In this document: positions 42,704 to 57,093 of the stretch, piece after piece | Position numbering within the stretch: the first letter of the stretch is position 1 | Layout of the letters: every line of letters starts with the position of its first letter | Made by a program: the position numbers and the translations under genes | DNA from: JADKCZ01 sp963786945 | Lineage (GTDB): Bacteria; Myxococcota; Myxococcia; Myxococcales; Anaeromyxobacteraceae | Direction of reading: 5' to 3' | Length of the DNA: 64,000 bases | Assembly: GCA_963786945.1 (NCBI GenBank) | Contig: CAWBAO010000003.1 | Coordinates: forward strand, 434,001 to 498,000 | The notes under the pieces: generated by a model | What the model was told of the DNA's origin: nothing | Databases searched by the model: none | The model's input: only the letters and a program-made list of their open reading frames with translations

Positions 42704-43338
42704 AGCACGCCCTTGGTGGACGGCAGCGCCGTCCCCTCGCGCACCGTGGCGGCGCGCAGGGCGCGGGCCACCGCCTTGAAGGTGGCCTCGACCACGTGGT
42801 GGAGGTTGCGCCCGTAGCGCACGTTGACGTGGAGGCAGAGCCGGGCGTGGTTGCAGAGGGCCTGCAGGAAGTCCTGGGTGAGGTCCACGTCGTAGCCGCC
42901 GATGAACTTCTTGCCGCTGGGCAGGTGGGCGTTGAAGGTGAGGTGGGGCCGGCCCGACAGGTCGACCACCGCCTCGACCAGCGCCTCGTCGAGCGGCACC
43001 ACGGCGTGGCCGTAGCGGGCCAGCCCGGCCTTGTCCCCCAGCGCCTGGCGCAGGGCCTCGCCGATGGCGATGCCGACGTCCTCGACGGTGTGGTGGGCGT
43101 CCACCTCGAGGTCGCCGCGCGCCTTGACGAGGAGCGAGAGGCCGCCGTGGCGGGACAGCTGGGCCAGCATGTGGTCGAAGAACGGCAGCCCGGTGGTGGT
43201 CCGGCACTGGTCGCCGCCCAGCGCCAGCGTCACCGCGATGTCGGTCTCCCGGGTGGTGCGGGCCACCTGCCCCCGCCCCGGCCTGGCCTCCGCCTTCGCC
43301 TTCGCCTTCGCCTTCGAGCTCGACTTCCTCGCCGCCAT
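42700..43338 (-). CDS. hisB: Imidazoleglycerol-phosphate dehydratase
   Basis: 212 residues from ATG 43338. Metal-binding motifs are FFDHMLAQLSRHGG, VDAHHTVEDVGIAIGEAL and HLTFNAHL, and the chain ends FKAVARALRAATVREGTALPSTKGVL. A short N-terminal Lys/Ala stretch is encoded by a gccttc hexamer repeat on the plus strand. GGAGG precedes the ATG, so it can start independently, but its frame is also open to hisD upstream. Confidence 0.92.
   Translation of the reverse strand: MAARKSSSKAKAKAKAEARPGRGQVARTTRETDIAVTLALGGDQCRTTTGLPFFDHMLAQLSRHGGLSLLVKARGDLEVDAHHTVEDVGIAIGEALRQALGDKAGLARYGHAVVPLDEALVEAVVDLSGRPHLTFNAHLPSGKKFIGGYDVDLTQDFLQALCNHARLCLHVNVRYGRNLHHVVEATFKAVARALRAATVREGTALPSTKGVL
43292..43315. 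repeat. Hexanucleotide repeat (GCCTTC)x4 in hisB start region
   Basis: Four tandem gccttc units, read on the coding strand as alternating Lys-Ala codons. Unit length preserves frame, so slippage would only vary the length of the linker before the HisB domain. Confidence 0.7.
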
Positions 43339-44740
43339 CAGGTCCTCCCCCGGCTCCTCGCCCTGGGCCGCCTCGCCGCGCCGGCGGGCCTCGCGCGCTT
43401 CGGCGCCCGGGCCGGCGCTGCCGGCCTTCCGCGCCGTCCCCTCGATCCGCACCTGCACGGCGCGCCAGTGGGCCTCCAGCCCCTCGGCCCGGGCCAGCGC
43501 CTCGACCGCCGGCGCCACCGCGGCCAGCGCCCGGGGCGTGAACTCGAGCACGCTCTGGCGCCGCCGGAAGGTGGCCACCGAGAGCGGCGAGGCGAAGCGG
43601 GCCGTGCCGGCGGTGGGGAGCACGTGGCTCGGGCCGGCCAGGTAGTCGCCCACCGCCTCGGGCGTCGAGGCCCCCACGAAGACGGCCCCGGCGCGGCCGA
43701 GCCTCGGCACCAGCCGGCGCGCCTCGGCGGCGTGGACGGCGAGGTGCTCGGGGGCGAACTCGTCGGCCAGCCTCACCGCCTCGGCCAGGGTCCGGGTCAC
43801 CACCACGGCCCCCCGCTCGGCGATGGCCCGGCCGGCGATCTCGCGCCGCGGCAGGCCGTCGAGCTGCCGCGCCACCTCGGCCTGCACCGCGGCGGCCAGC
43901 GCCTTCGACGGGGTCACCAGCACCGCCACCGCCCGGACGTCGTGCTCGGCCTGGGCCAGCAGGTCGCTGGCCACCTCGGCGGCGTCGGCCCTCCCGTCGG
44001 CCAGCACCAGGATCTCGCTGGGGCCGGCAATCATGTCGATGTCCACCTGCCCGAAGACCAGCCGCTTGGCGGCCGCCACGTAGGCGTTGCCGGGGCCGCA
44101 GAATCTTGTCGACGGCCGGCACCGTGGCGGTGCCGTACGCCAGCGCCGCCACCGCCTGGGCCCCGCCCACCCTGAAGAGGCGGGAGACCCCCGAGACGTG
44201 GCAGGCGGCCAGCGTCCAGCCGTCGACCGCGCCGGTGGCGTGCTGGCCGGGCGTGGTCACCACCACCTCGCCCACCCCGGCCACGCGGGCCGGGATGGCG
44301 GTCATCAGCACCGAGGAGGGGTAGCGGGCGGTGCCGCCGGGGACGTAGAGGCCGACCCGGGCCAGCGGGTGGGTGAGCTGGGCCAGCCGGGCCCCCAGGC
44401 GATCGGTGAAGGCCGGCACCGCGGCGTCGCGCTCGCGCCGGTGGAAGGCGCGGACCCGGTCGGCGGCCAGCCTGAGCGCCCGGCGCCCCTCGTCGGGCAG
44501 GCCGCGCCAGGCGGCGGCGAAGTCGGCCGGCCCGAGCGCCAGGGCGGCGGCGCTGGCCGGCACCCAGCGGTCCCAGCGGGCGGTGTAGTCGAGGAGGGCG
44601 GCGTCGCCGCGGGCCCGGACGTCGGCCACCACCCGGGCGGCCGCCTCGCGGACCGGGGCCTCGTCCTCGTCGGAGCCGCGGGCACGGAGGGCGCGCCAGG
44701 CGTCGGCGAAGTCGGGGGCGGTGGTGACGAGCGTCTTCAC
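43338..44740 (-). CDS. hisD: Histidinol dehydrogenase, frameshifted; frame open into hisB
   Basis: About 467 residues. LYVPGGTARYPSSVLMTAIPARVAGV, DKICGPGNAYVAAAKRLVFGQVDIDMIAGPSEILVLAD, AEHDVRAVAVLVT, GPSHVLPTAGTARFASPLSVATF identify HisD. One extra base near 44105 shifts the frame. GTG start at 44740 is preceded by AGGAC. The C-terminal extension EGTARKAG...GEEPGEDL has no stop before hisB. A TGA overlapping the hisB ATG (TGATG) lies in the next frame, so a lost or gained G in the GGGGG run would restore a normal stop. Confidence 0.9.
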
Positions 44741-44791
44741 GGGCGGTCCTCGCGGGAGCCCGTTTTCATACCGCATCCGGCCTCCAACTTC

Positions 44792-46297
44792 CTACCTCAG
44801 CTGGTCGAAGAGCACCCGGACCTTGTGCCGCCCGGCCGGATCCGAGGCGATGGCCCCGAGATCCTCGTGGCTGACGTAGCGCCCCTGGAAAGTGTAGGGG
44901 CGGGCCGCCTTCGCCAGCGCGTCCACCTCGGCGGCCGGGAAGGCAAAGTAGAGGGGCGCCGGCGAGGCCGCCAGGTAGTGGCCGAGGAGGAACATCACCA
45001 GCGCGTGCTCGGTGGAGTGGAAGCCGTTCTTCCACTCGTTGCACTTGGCGGTGTCGGTGGTGGGCCAGCCGTATCCGGATCCATCCCGCCTGATGGACGA
45101 CACCAGCTCGCGCGCCGGCCGCGACCGGTCCACGTAGTCAGCGAGGAAGTGGGTCGTGGTCACGTCGAGCGTCGAGAGCCACGCCGGATCGTGGAGCGCC
45201 AGCGTGGCCGCCAGCTGGTCGGCCTCGGCGTAGGCCCACCAGTCGGAGCCGTACGCGACCGTGGTCGCGCTGGTCGGGTACTTGGCCCAGCGGCCGTTCG
45301 GCTGGTCGAAGGCCATGGTGAGCGTGGCCGGCGCGTTGGCGGCCAGGAAGCCGGCAAAGGGCCGGTCGTCGAGCCGCTTGTCGATGAGCAGGAGCGCCCA
45401 GTAGGACTTGAGGATGTGGCCGAAGTCGGTGTGGCTGCTCCCGTAGGCCCCGATGTCACCGGTCGAGCCCCAGAAGATGCCGCCCTGCCAGAAGCGGTTG
45501 CGCACCAGCGTCGCCAGCGTGCGCAGGTCGCCGAGGGCCTGGGAGCGCCGCGCCTGATCGGTGAGGACCGGCTGGACCAGCAGCTCGAAGGCGGTGATGG
45601 GGTCGAGCTGGGCCACCAGCTGCCAGCTCCCGGTCGCGCCCATCCACCGCTCGGTGGCCATGCTGGCGTCGAGCCCGTCCCTGATCCGGCCGTTGGTGGC
45701 GTCCCAGAAGCGGGCCGGGTCGAAGAGGGCGTCGCGCGCCGCCAGCACCGCCTGCTCGGCCGCGGCGTCGTGGCTCACGAAGAAGTACGCGGCGGGCCCC
45801 ATGGCGTCGTAGGCGAGGTCCTGCGACCAGCGGGTGCCGGCGCCCAGCGGCGTGCCGTCCTGGTTGAGGTCGGCGTGCCAGCCCCCGTTGCCGTCGACGG
45901 CGTGGGCGAGCAGCCAGTCGGTGCCGGCGCGGGCGTCGGCGAGCAGCGTCTCGTCGCCGGTCAGCAGGAAGCCCATGGCGTAGGCGTAGATTTGCCGCCC
46001 CATCATCCGCGGCTTGCGGGCGGTGTTGGCCGTGACCGCGCCGTCCATCTGGCGCCAGGTGGGGAAGTTGCCGACCGGCGAGCCCAGGGCCTCGCTGCTG
46101 GTCCAGAACGGCAGCAGGTCGTCGTGGTGGTGGGTGACCCAGACGCCGGTCGCGAGGCTGGCCGGCGTCGTGACGGGCGGTGGCGTGTAGAGGTAGGGAT
46201 CGACCGGCGGCGCGGGCGGAGTGGTCGAGGAACTGGTGCAGCCCGCCAGCGCGAGCGCGGCCAGGGTCGAGACGAGGGAGCGTCGGAGCATGCCCAT
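44792..46297 (-). CDS. Lipoprotein with (alpha/alpha)6-barrel, AGE- or glycosidase-like
   Basis: 501 residues from ATG 46297 (or ATG 46291). Lipobox LALAGCTSS, then a Pro-rich spacer, then a helical repeat body: GNGGWHADLNQDGTPLGAGTRWSQDLAYDAMGPAAYFF, LGDLRTLATLVRNRFWQGGIFWG, KSYWALLLIDKRL, and FHSTEHALVMFLLGHYLA. The alternating helices and the late xxHSTEHAL pattern resemble N-acylglucosamine 2-epimerase-like and glycosidase (alpha/alpha)6 barrels. The catalytic role is undetermined. It lies 10 bp behind the amylase lipoprotein gene on the same strand. Confidence 0.62.
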   Translation of the reverse strand: MGMLRRSLVSTLAALALAGCTSSSTTPPAPPVDPYLYTPPPVTTPASLATGVWVTHHHDDLLPFWTSSEALGSPVGNFPTWRQMDGAVTANTARKPRMMGRQIYAYAMGFLLTGDETLLADARAGTDWLLAHAVDGNGGWHADLNQDGTPLGAGTRWSQDLAYDAMGPAAYFFVSHDAAAEQAVLAARDALFDPARFWDATNGRIRDGLDASMATERWMGATGSWQLVAQLDPITAFELLVQPVLTDQARRSQALGDLRTLATLVRNRFWQGGIFWGSTGDIGAYGSSHTDFGHILKSYWALLLIDKRLDDRPFAGFLAANAPATLTMAFDQPNGRWAKYPTSATTVAYGSDWWAYAEADQLAATLALHDPAWLSTLDVTTTHFLADYVDRSRPARELVSSIRRDGSGYGWPTTDTAKCNEWKNGFHSTEHALVMFLLGHYLAASPAPLYFAFPAAEVDALAKAARPYTFQGRYVSHEDLGAIASDPAGRHKVRVLFDQLR

Positions 46298-46307
46298 GGT
46301 GACCTCG

Positions 46308-48095
<1,788 letters not shown>

Positions 48096-48115
48096 GCGTG
48101 GCTCCTCGGCGGGGG

Positions 48116-48144
48116 ATTATGAGTGTAACGTGCATGGCTGTCGT
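48116..48144 (-). promoter_or_regulatory. Candidate promoter of the amylase lipoprotein gene
   Basis: On the minus strand ACGACA (48139-48144) and CATAAT (48116-48121) are separated by 17 bp. The -10 matches five of six consensus positions. It lies in the 126-bp gap between two divergent amylase genes, 20 bp before ATG 48095. Confidence 0.4.
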
Positions 48145-48221
48145 GTGCGACGTGGGCGTGCCGGTCAGCGCCCCGAATCCGGGCGACTTCACCGCTGGAG
48201 GCGCCCCGTCCAGGAGGCCAC

Positions 48222-50876
48222 GTGTCGCGTCCCGCTCCCCTTCTGAAGTCCCGCCTGCTGGCCACCCTCCTCTGGCTCTCCTCCGCCGCCTGCTCGACGA
48301 CGTCGACTCCACCTCAACCCCCGCCCCTCCACGTGCCGTCTCCGGCCTGGGAGAACCAGGTCATCTACTTCGTTCTCACCGACCGGTTCGCCAACGGCGA
48401 TCCCTCCAACGACGACCAGGGCCGAGGCGAGTTCAACCCCTCGCTGGAGAGCAAGTACAACGGCGGGGACCTGCAGGGGATCATCGACCAGCTCGACTAC
48501 ATCCAGGGGCTGGGCGCCACCGCGGTCTGGATCACGCCGCCGGTGGCCAACATGTGGTGGGATCCGCTCCAGAACTACGGTGGCTATCATGGCTACTGGG
48601 CCCGAGACCTGAAGAAGGTCGACGAGCACCTCGGCACGCTCGCCACCTACCAGGCCCTCTCCAGGGCGCTCCACGGGCGGGGCATGTACCTGATCCAGGA
48701 CGTGGTGCCCAATCACATGGGAAACTACTTCCAGTACAGCAGCTACGATCCGGCCAACCCCGGCACCGGCGTCCTGCTCAACACCGGCGCGGTGCCGACC
48801 TCCAGGCCGACCCTGGCTCCGTTCGACCAGTGCGACCCCACCGACCCGGTCCAGCGGGCGGCCGGCATCTACCACTGGACGCCGGCCATCTCCGACTACC
48901 TGGACCCGTTCCAGGAGCTGAACTACCAGGTGTCCGACCTCGACGACCTCAACACCGAGAACCCGGTGGTGCGAACGGCGCTGAAGCAGGCCTACGGCTC
49001 CTGGATCAAGGAGGTCGGTGTCGACGCGTTCCGGGTCGATACCGCCAAGTTCGTCCCGGTCGAGTTCTGGAACGACTTCTTCCATTCGACCGATCCGGCC
49101 GCGCCCGGCATCCTCGCGGTGGCCAAGGCCACGGGACGGGATGACTTCTTCGCCTTCGGCGAGATCTTCGAGATCCCCGATCCCATGACCGACACCGCCG
49201 ACCGGAAGGTGGCGAGCTTCCTCGGGACCAACAGCATGCCAGCGCTCCCGTCGGTCCTCGGCTTCCCGCTCTACGCCGAGATCGGCCGCACCTTCGCCCA
49301 GGCCAAGCCCACCTCCTACATGCGCTACCGGCTGGAGCGGCTGATGGATCCGACGCTGTTCCCGGACCCGTACCGGATCGCCAACTTCATCGACAACCAC
49401 GACGTCCCGCGCTACCTGGCCGGGGGCTCGGGGCCGGGATTCCTCCAGGCCCTGGCGTTCCTCTACACGGTGCCGGGGATCCCGGTGATCTACCAGGGGA
49501 CCGAGCAGGGCTTCACCGAGACCAGGGCCGCCATGTTCAAGGGGGGCTACCACTCGACCGCGGACCACCACGACCCGAAGAGCGCCGTGTACCAGCGGCT
49601 CAAGACCCTGGCCGGGCTGCGCCGCACCTACCCGGCGCTGGTCAAGGGCTCGCTCCAGGTGCTGGCCGACAACCCGGCCGGCGCCGGGGTCCTCGCCTAT
49701 CGGCGCGTCCTCGGCGACCAGACCGTCCTGGTCGTCATGAACACCGCCGACGAGCCGGTCCTGGCCAACGCCGTCCCGTCGCTGCTTCCCGTCGGCACCG
49801 TGCTCGAGTCGCTCTATGCCGAGGAGGGCCTCGCGCCTCCCTTGGTGGGCGTCGACGGGAAGATGACGGCCGAGTTGCCGCCGCGCGGGCTGGTGATCGC
49901 CCGCGCCACCACCTCGGTGGTGCCACCCCCGGCGCCCCCGGCGACCATCACCGTGGCCACGCCGCTGGAAGGCCAGACTTTCACCTCGGACGTCACCATC
50001 TCCGGCACGGTCTCGCCGCCCGGGACGGTGCTGAAGCTGGTCCTCGACGGCTACCTGTCCCGGGCTTCACCCGTCCAGGTCGCCACCGACGGCACCTGGA
50101 GCGTCGTGCTGCCGGTCTCGCTCTTCCCCTCGGAGCTGCAGCCCCACGTGCTGTCGATCTACGCCCCGTCGGCCAAGGTCGCGTCAGCCGATTTCCACTT
50201 CCAGACCAACGCGGTGTTCAGTGGTACCACCATCGACGTGGCCGACCCGCTCGACGATGACCACGGCCCGGCTGGCACCTACACCTATCCGACCGACAGC
50301 ACGTCCTGCGGCAGATGGACGTCACCCACGTCACCCTGGAGGTCGGCGCCACGACCATGAACGTCAAGGTCACCATCCGCGACTGGTCGACCACCTGGAA
50401 CCCGCCCAACGGCTTCGACCACGTCTCCTTCAGCCTCTACTTCCAGCTCCCCGGGGGAGGCGGCGCCACCGTGCTGCCGAAGCTGAACGCCGCCACGCCT
50501 CCGGGCTTCTCCTGGAATTACTCCCAGTTCACCTTCGGGTGGATCACAAGGTCTTCAGCGCCACGGGGGCCAGCGCGACCTCCCAGGGGACACCCGTCCC
50601 GGCCGCCGTTCCCCAGCTGCGGACCAATCCGGCGACCAGGACGGTGGTCTTCACCTACGACCGGAATGCCTTCGGGCTCGCCGGCTGGAACGGCGTGAAG
50701 CTCTACCTGGTCACCTGGGACTTCGACGGCATCGGCGGTGGCTTCAGTCCGTTGCTGCAGACGGCGGCCCCCTACTCGATGGGCGGCGGCGCCCCGCCCT
50801 ACGACCCAATCTCGGCGAGTCCGCCAATCCCAAAATCATGGACTCGGTCGGCCCCATCACAATCTCGACACCTTGA
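48222..50876 (+). CDS. Exported GH13 amylase lipoprotein with C-terminal glucodextranase-C-like domain, frameshifted
   Basis: About 880 residues. Lipobox SSAACSTT (Cys 24), then a GH13 barrel: YFVLTDRFANGDPSND, IQDVVPNHMG (region I), GVDAFRVDTAKFV (II), FAFGEIFE (III), FIDNHDVPRY (IV). An Ig-like domain follows (TITVATPLEGQTFTSDVTI) and then a domain starting TTIDVADPLDDDHGPAGTYTYPTD, the glucodextranase-C-like pattern. Indels near 50308, 50545 and 50813 break this last domain; it resumes to ITISTP and stops at 50876. Start GTG 48222 has AGGAGG four nt upstream. Convergent with the pullulanase gene. Confidence 0.85.
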
Positions 50877-50880
50877 GCGA

Positions 50881-50913
50881 GCGAGGCCGGACCCTCCTCG
50901 GGCCCGGCCTCGC
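50881..50913. terminator. Bidirectional hairpin between convergent amylase and pullulanase genes
   Basis: A perfect 10-bp inverted repeat GCGAGGCCGG (50881-50890) / CCGGCCTCGC (50904-50913) with a 13-nt loop, exactly in the 48-bp gap between two convergent genes. There is no strong T-tract. The position favours termination in both directions. Confidence 0.55.
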
Positions 50914-50924
50914 CGCACTCGGTC

Positions 50925-54375
<3,451 letters not shown>

Positions 54376-54603
54376 CCCGCCTCACCCCGAAAGGCAACCG
54401 CGCACCCGGGCCCACTGGACACCGGCCGGCCCGTCGAGCCACGTCGCGGCGCGCGGCCCGCGGGCCGTGTCAACGCACCAGTCCGGTTGCCACTCCCACC
54501 CCTCAGCCCTACCCGCGTCGCGCTCCGCAGCTGGAGAACATCGCTTGCCTCAGGGCCCCCCCGGCGGTCGGCCCCGAGGCACCTGTAGCGCAGAACATTC
54601 CCC
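54376..54603. promoter_or_regulatory. Divergent control region between pulA and the next amylase
   Basis: 228 bp without a gene. It contains GGCAACCG (54393-54400) and its exact complement CGGTTGCC (54484-54491), 83 bp apart, flanking a 14-bp palindrome CGGCCCGCGGGCCG (54454-54467). The paired octamer could be sites for one regulator serving both promoters. The GC-only palindrome may be chance. No clear sigma-70 hexamers were seen. Confidence 0.3.
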
Positions 54604-56193
54604 TTGCTTTCCGGGGCCACGGTGGCCACCTGCTGCGCTCCTCCTGGCGGCCTGCCCGCGCCCCCCAGCGCCCCCCCGCCCCCCCGTCCCCCCCGACACC
54701 TCGGGCTGGTGGCGCGACAAGGTTGTCTACGAGGTCTTCGTCCGCAGCTTCGCCGACTCGGACGGCGACGGGGTCGGCGACCTGGCCGGGCTGACCGCCC
54801 ACCTCGACGACCTGAACGACGGCGACCCGGCCACCACCACCGACCTGGGCGTCGACGCGTCTGGCTCATGCCGATCTTCCCGTCGCCGAGCTACCACGGC
54901 TACGACGTCGCCGACTACCGGGGGGTCGAACCCGCAGTACGGCACGCTCGCCGACTTCGACGCCCTCGTGGCGGCGGCCCACCGCCGCGGGATCAAGGTC
55001 ATCCTGGACATGGTGCTGAACCACACCTCGTCCGTGCACCCCTGGTTCGTCGACTCGCCGGCGGGGCCGCGCCGCCGAGCGCGACTGGTACGTCTGGAGC
55101 GCCACGCATCCCGGCTGGAGCCCGCTCGGCGGGCGGCCGCCCTGGCGCCGGCGCGCCTGGTACTACGGGGTCTTCACCCCCGCCATGCCCGACCTGAACC
55201 TCGGCAACGCGGCGGTCGAGGCCGGAGCTGGTCACTCGATGAAGTTCTGGCTCGCCCGCGGCGTGGACGGCTTCCGGCTCGACGCGGTCCGCTACTTCGT
55301 CGCGACCGGCCCCGGCGCCGGCCAGGTGGACCAGCCGGAGACCCACGCCTTCCTGAAGCGGGTGCGCGCCGTGCTCCAGCGCGACCACCCGCAGGTGCTG
55401 CTCGTGGCCGAGGCATGGGCCGCCCAGCGAGGTCGCCACCTACTACGGCGCGGGCGACGAGGTCCAGCTCGCCTTCGCCTTCGACCAGGCCGCCATCCTG
55501 CTCGTCGCCACCGTGGCCGCAGCGACGCCCTCGTCAACAGCCTGGCCGTCACCGAGACCGCCTGGCCGGAAAGGACCGCGGCTTCGACGCGCCCTTCCTC
55601 TCCAACCACGACCAGGTGCGGGTGTGCGCCCGCTGTCCGGGGACCCCGTCGCTGCGGCTGGCCGCGGCGCACCCTTGGCGCTGCCCGGGACGCCGTTCCT
55701 CTACTACGGCGAGGAGCTCGGCATGCAGGGTGGGGCCGGCACCGACGACCGGGACAAGCGCACGCCGCTCCGGTGGAACGCGGCCCGGCCGGGGTACGGC
55801 TTCACCACCGGCACCCCCTGGTACGCCCGCCACCGAGGCGGCCGGGGTGGACGTGGCCACCCAGCGGGCCGACCCGGCGTCGCTGTGGAACCTCTACCGC
55901 TCCCTCATCGCGCTGCGCCACGCCCGGCCCGCGCTGCACGGTACCGTCCGGCCCGCGTGACGCCGCGGCGGCACGCGGCGGCCCCTGGCCCTGCTCCGGA
56001 GCGCCGCCGGGCAGCGGATCCTCTTCCTGGCCAACTTCGGCACCGCCCCGTCTGGCGCCATCCCCGTACGTCCGGACCCTGCGGCATCGCTCCCCGAATC
56101 CTTCTCGCCGAGGGGCTGGCCGAGCCCCGCCGTCCCCCGGCTAAGCTCTCCGTCGCCGGCCTCGCCGCCCGCGGCTTCGCCTATTCTCGCTGA
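54604..56193 (+). CDS. GH13 alpha-amylase/alpha-glucosidase, exported, heavily frameshifted
   Basis: About 520 residues. A probable lipobox (ALLLAACPRPP in one frame) leads to GWWRDKVVYEVFVRSFADSDGDGVGDLAGL, a calcium-loop-like start typical of Thermotoga-type amylases and oligo-1,6-glucosidases. Then VWLMPIFPSPSYHGYDVADYRGV, VILDMVLNHTSSVHPWF (region I), GVDGFRLDAVRYF (II), LLVAEAW (III), FLSNHDQVRV (IV), GTPFLYYGEELGMQG, and a beta domain ending GLAARGFAYSR. Around ten indels; the start is uncertain. Substrate preference within GH13 cannot be fixed from these motifs. Confidence 0.8.
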
Positions 56194-56222
56194 ACTGAAC
56201 TCGCCGACCCGGAGATTCACGC

Positions 56223-57085
56223 ATGTCCCCCTCGAAAGCCCGCCGGTCCCTCGCCGCCGCCCTGCTGGCCGCGGCGCCCGCCGCCCCCGCCGCCGACCCG
56301 GCGCGCCCTGCACGCCAAGACGGCTTCACCTTCACCGACCCCACCGGCGACGACGACGGCCCGGGACCTACAAGTACCCCACCGACGCCGTCTACAAGCC
56401 CGGCTCGTTCGACATCACCGAGTTCCAGGTGGTGCCCAAGGGCGACACCGTCGAGTTCCGCGTCACCGTGAAGTCGCGCATCGAGGATCCGTGGGACAGC
56501 AAGGCCTGGGGCGGCAACGGCTTCTCGGTGCAGATGGCCTTCATCCACATCGACACCGACCACGTGCCGGGCAGCGGCGTGCGCGACGGCCTGCCCGGCA
56601 TCAACGTGCGCTTCGCCGCCGACGAGGCCTGGGACAGGGTGGTCATCATCTCGCCGCAGGGGCCGACCCGGGTGAACTCCGAGATCGAGCAGAAGGCGCC
56701 CGCAGTGGAAGGACCGCATCATCGTCCCGCGCATCACCCGCGCCTCGGGACGCACGCTGATGGCGGTGGTCGAGCAAGGCGCGCTGGGCGGGACGCCCAC
56801 GCCGGCCTGGGGCTACCAGGTGCTGATGCAGTCGAACGAGGGCTTCCCGGCCAAGAGCGACCTGCTCACCCGCAAGGTCAACGAGTTCGAGGGGCAGCAC
56901 CGCTTCGGCGGCGGCACCGACTACGACAACGACCCGCAGGTCATCGACATCCTGCGTGCCGCCGGGCGGCGACCCGGCGCAAGAAGCAGCACGAGATCCT
57001 CTCCAAGTACAACAAGGCGGCCACCGACCGCGTGAAGCCGGAGGACCTGGCCGTCGTCCCGATGGTCTACCCCTGCGGGAAGTGA
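56223..57085 (+). CDS. Exported stand-alone glucodextranase-C-like domain protein, frameshifted
   Basis: About 287 residues. Signal SLAAALLAAAPAAPAA, then FTDPTGDDDGPGTYKYPTDAVYKPGSFDITEFQV, the start of the C-terminal domain of glucodextranase (also seen at the end of some pullulanases), which is proposed to bind glucan or wall polysaccharide. The rest continues (FIHIDTDHVPGSGVRDGLPGINVRFA, RIIVPRITRASGRTLMAVV, RVKPEDLAVVPMVYPCGK). Indels near 56370, 56702 and 56962. With no enzyme domain attached it is a likely surface or periplasmic glucan-binding protein. Confidence 0.72.
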
Positions 57086-57093
57086 GGGCCGCC

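Noticed and set aside
43292..43315. Hexamer repeat as a phase-variation switch
   Set aside because: Six-base units keep the frame, so copy change cannot turn the gene on or off.
54454..54467. GC-only palindrome CGGCCCGCGGGCCG as an operator by itself
   Set aside because: Such palindromes are expected by chance at this GC content; no second copy was seen.
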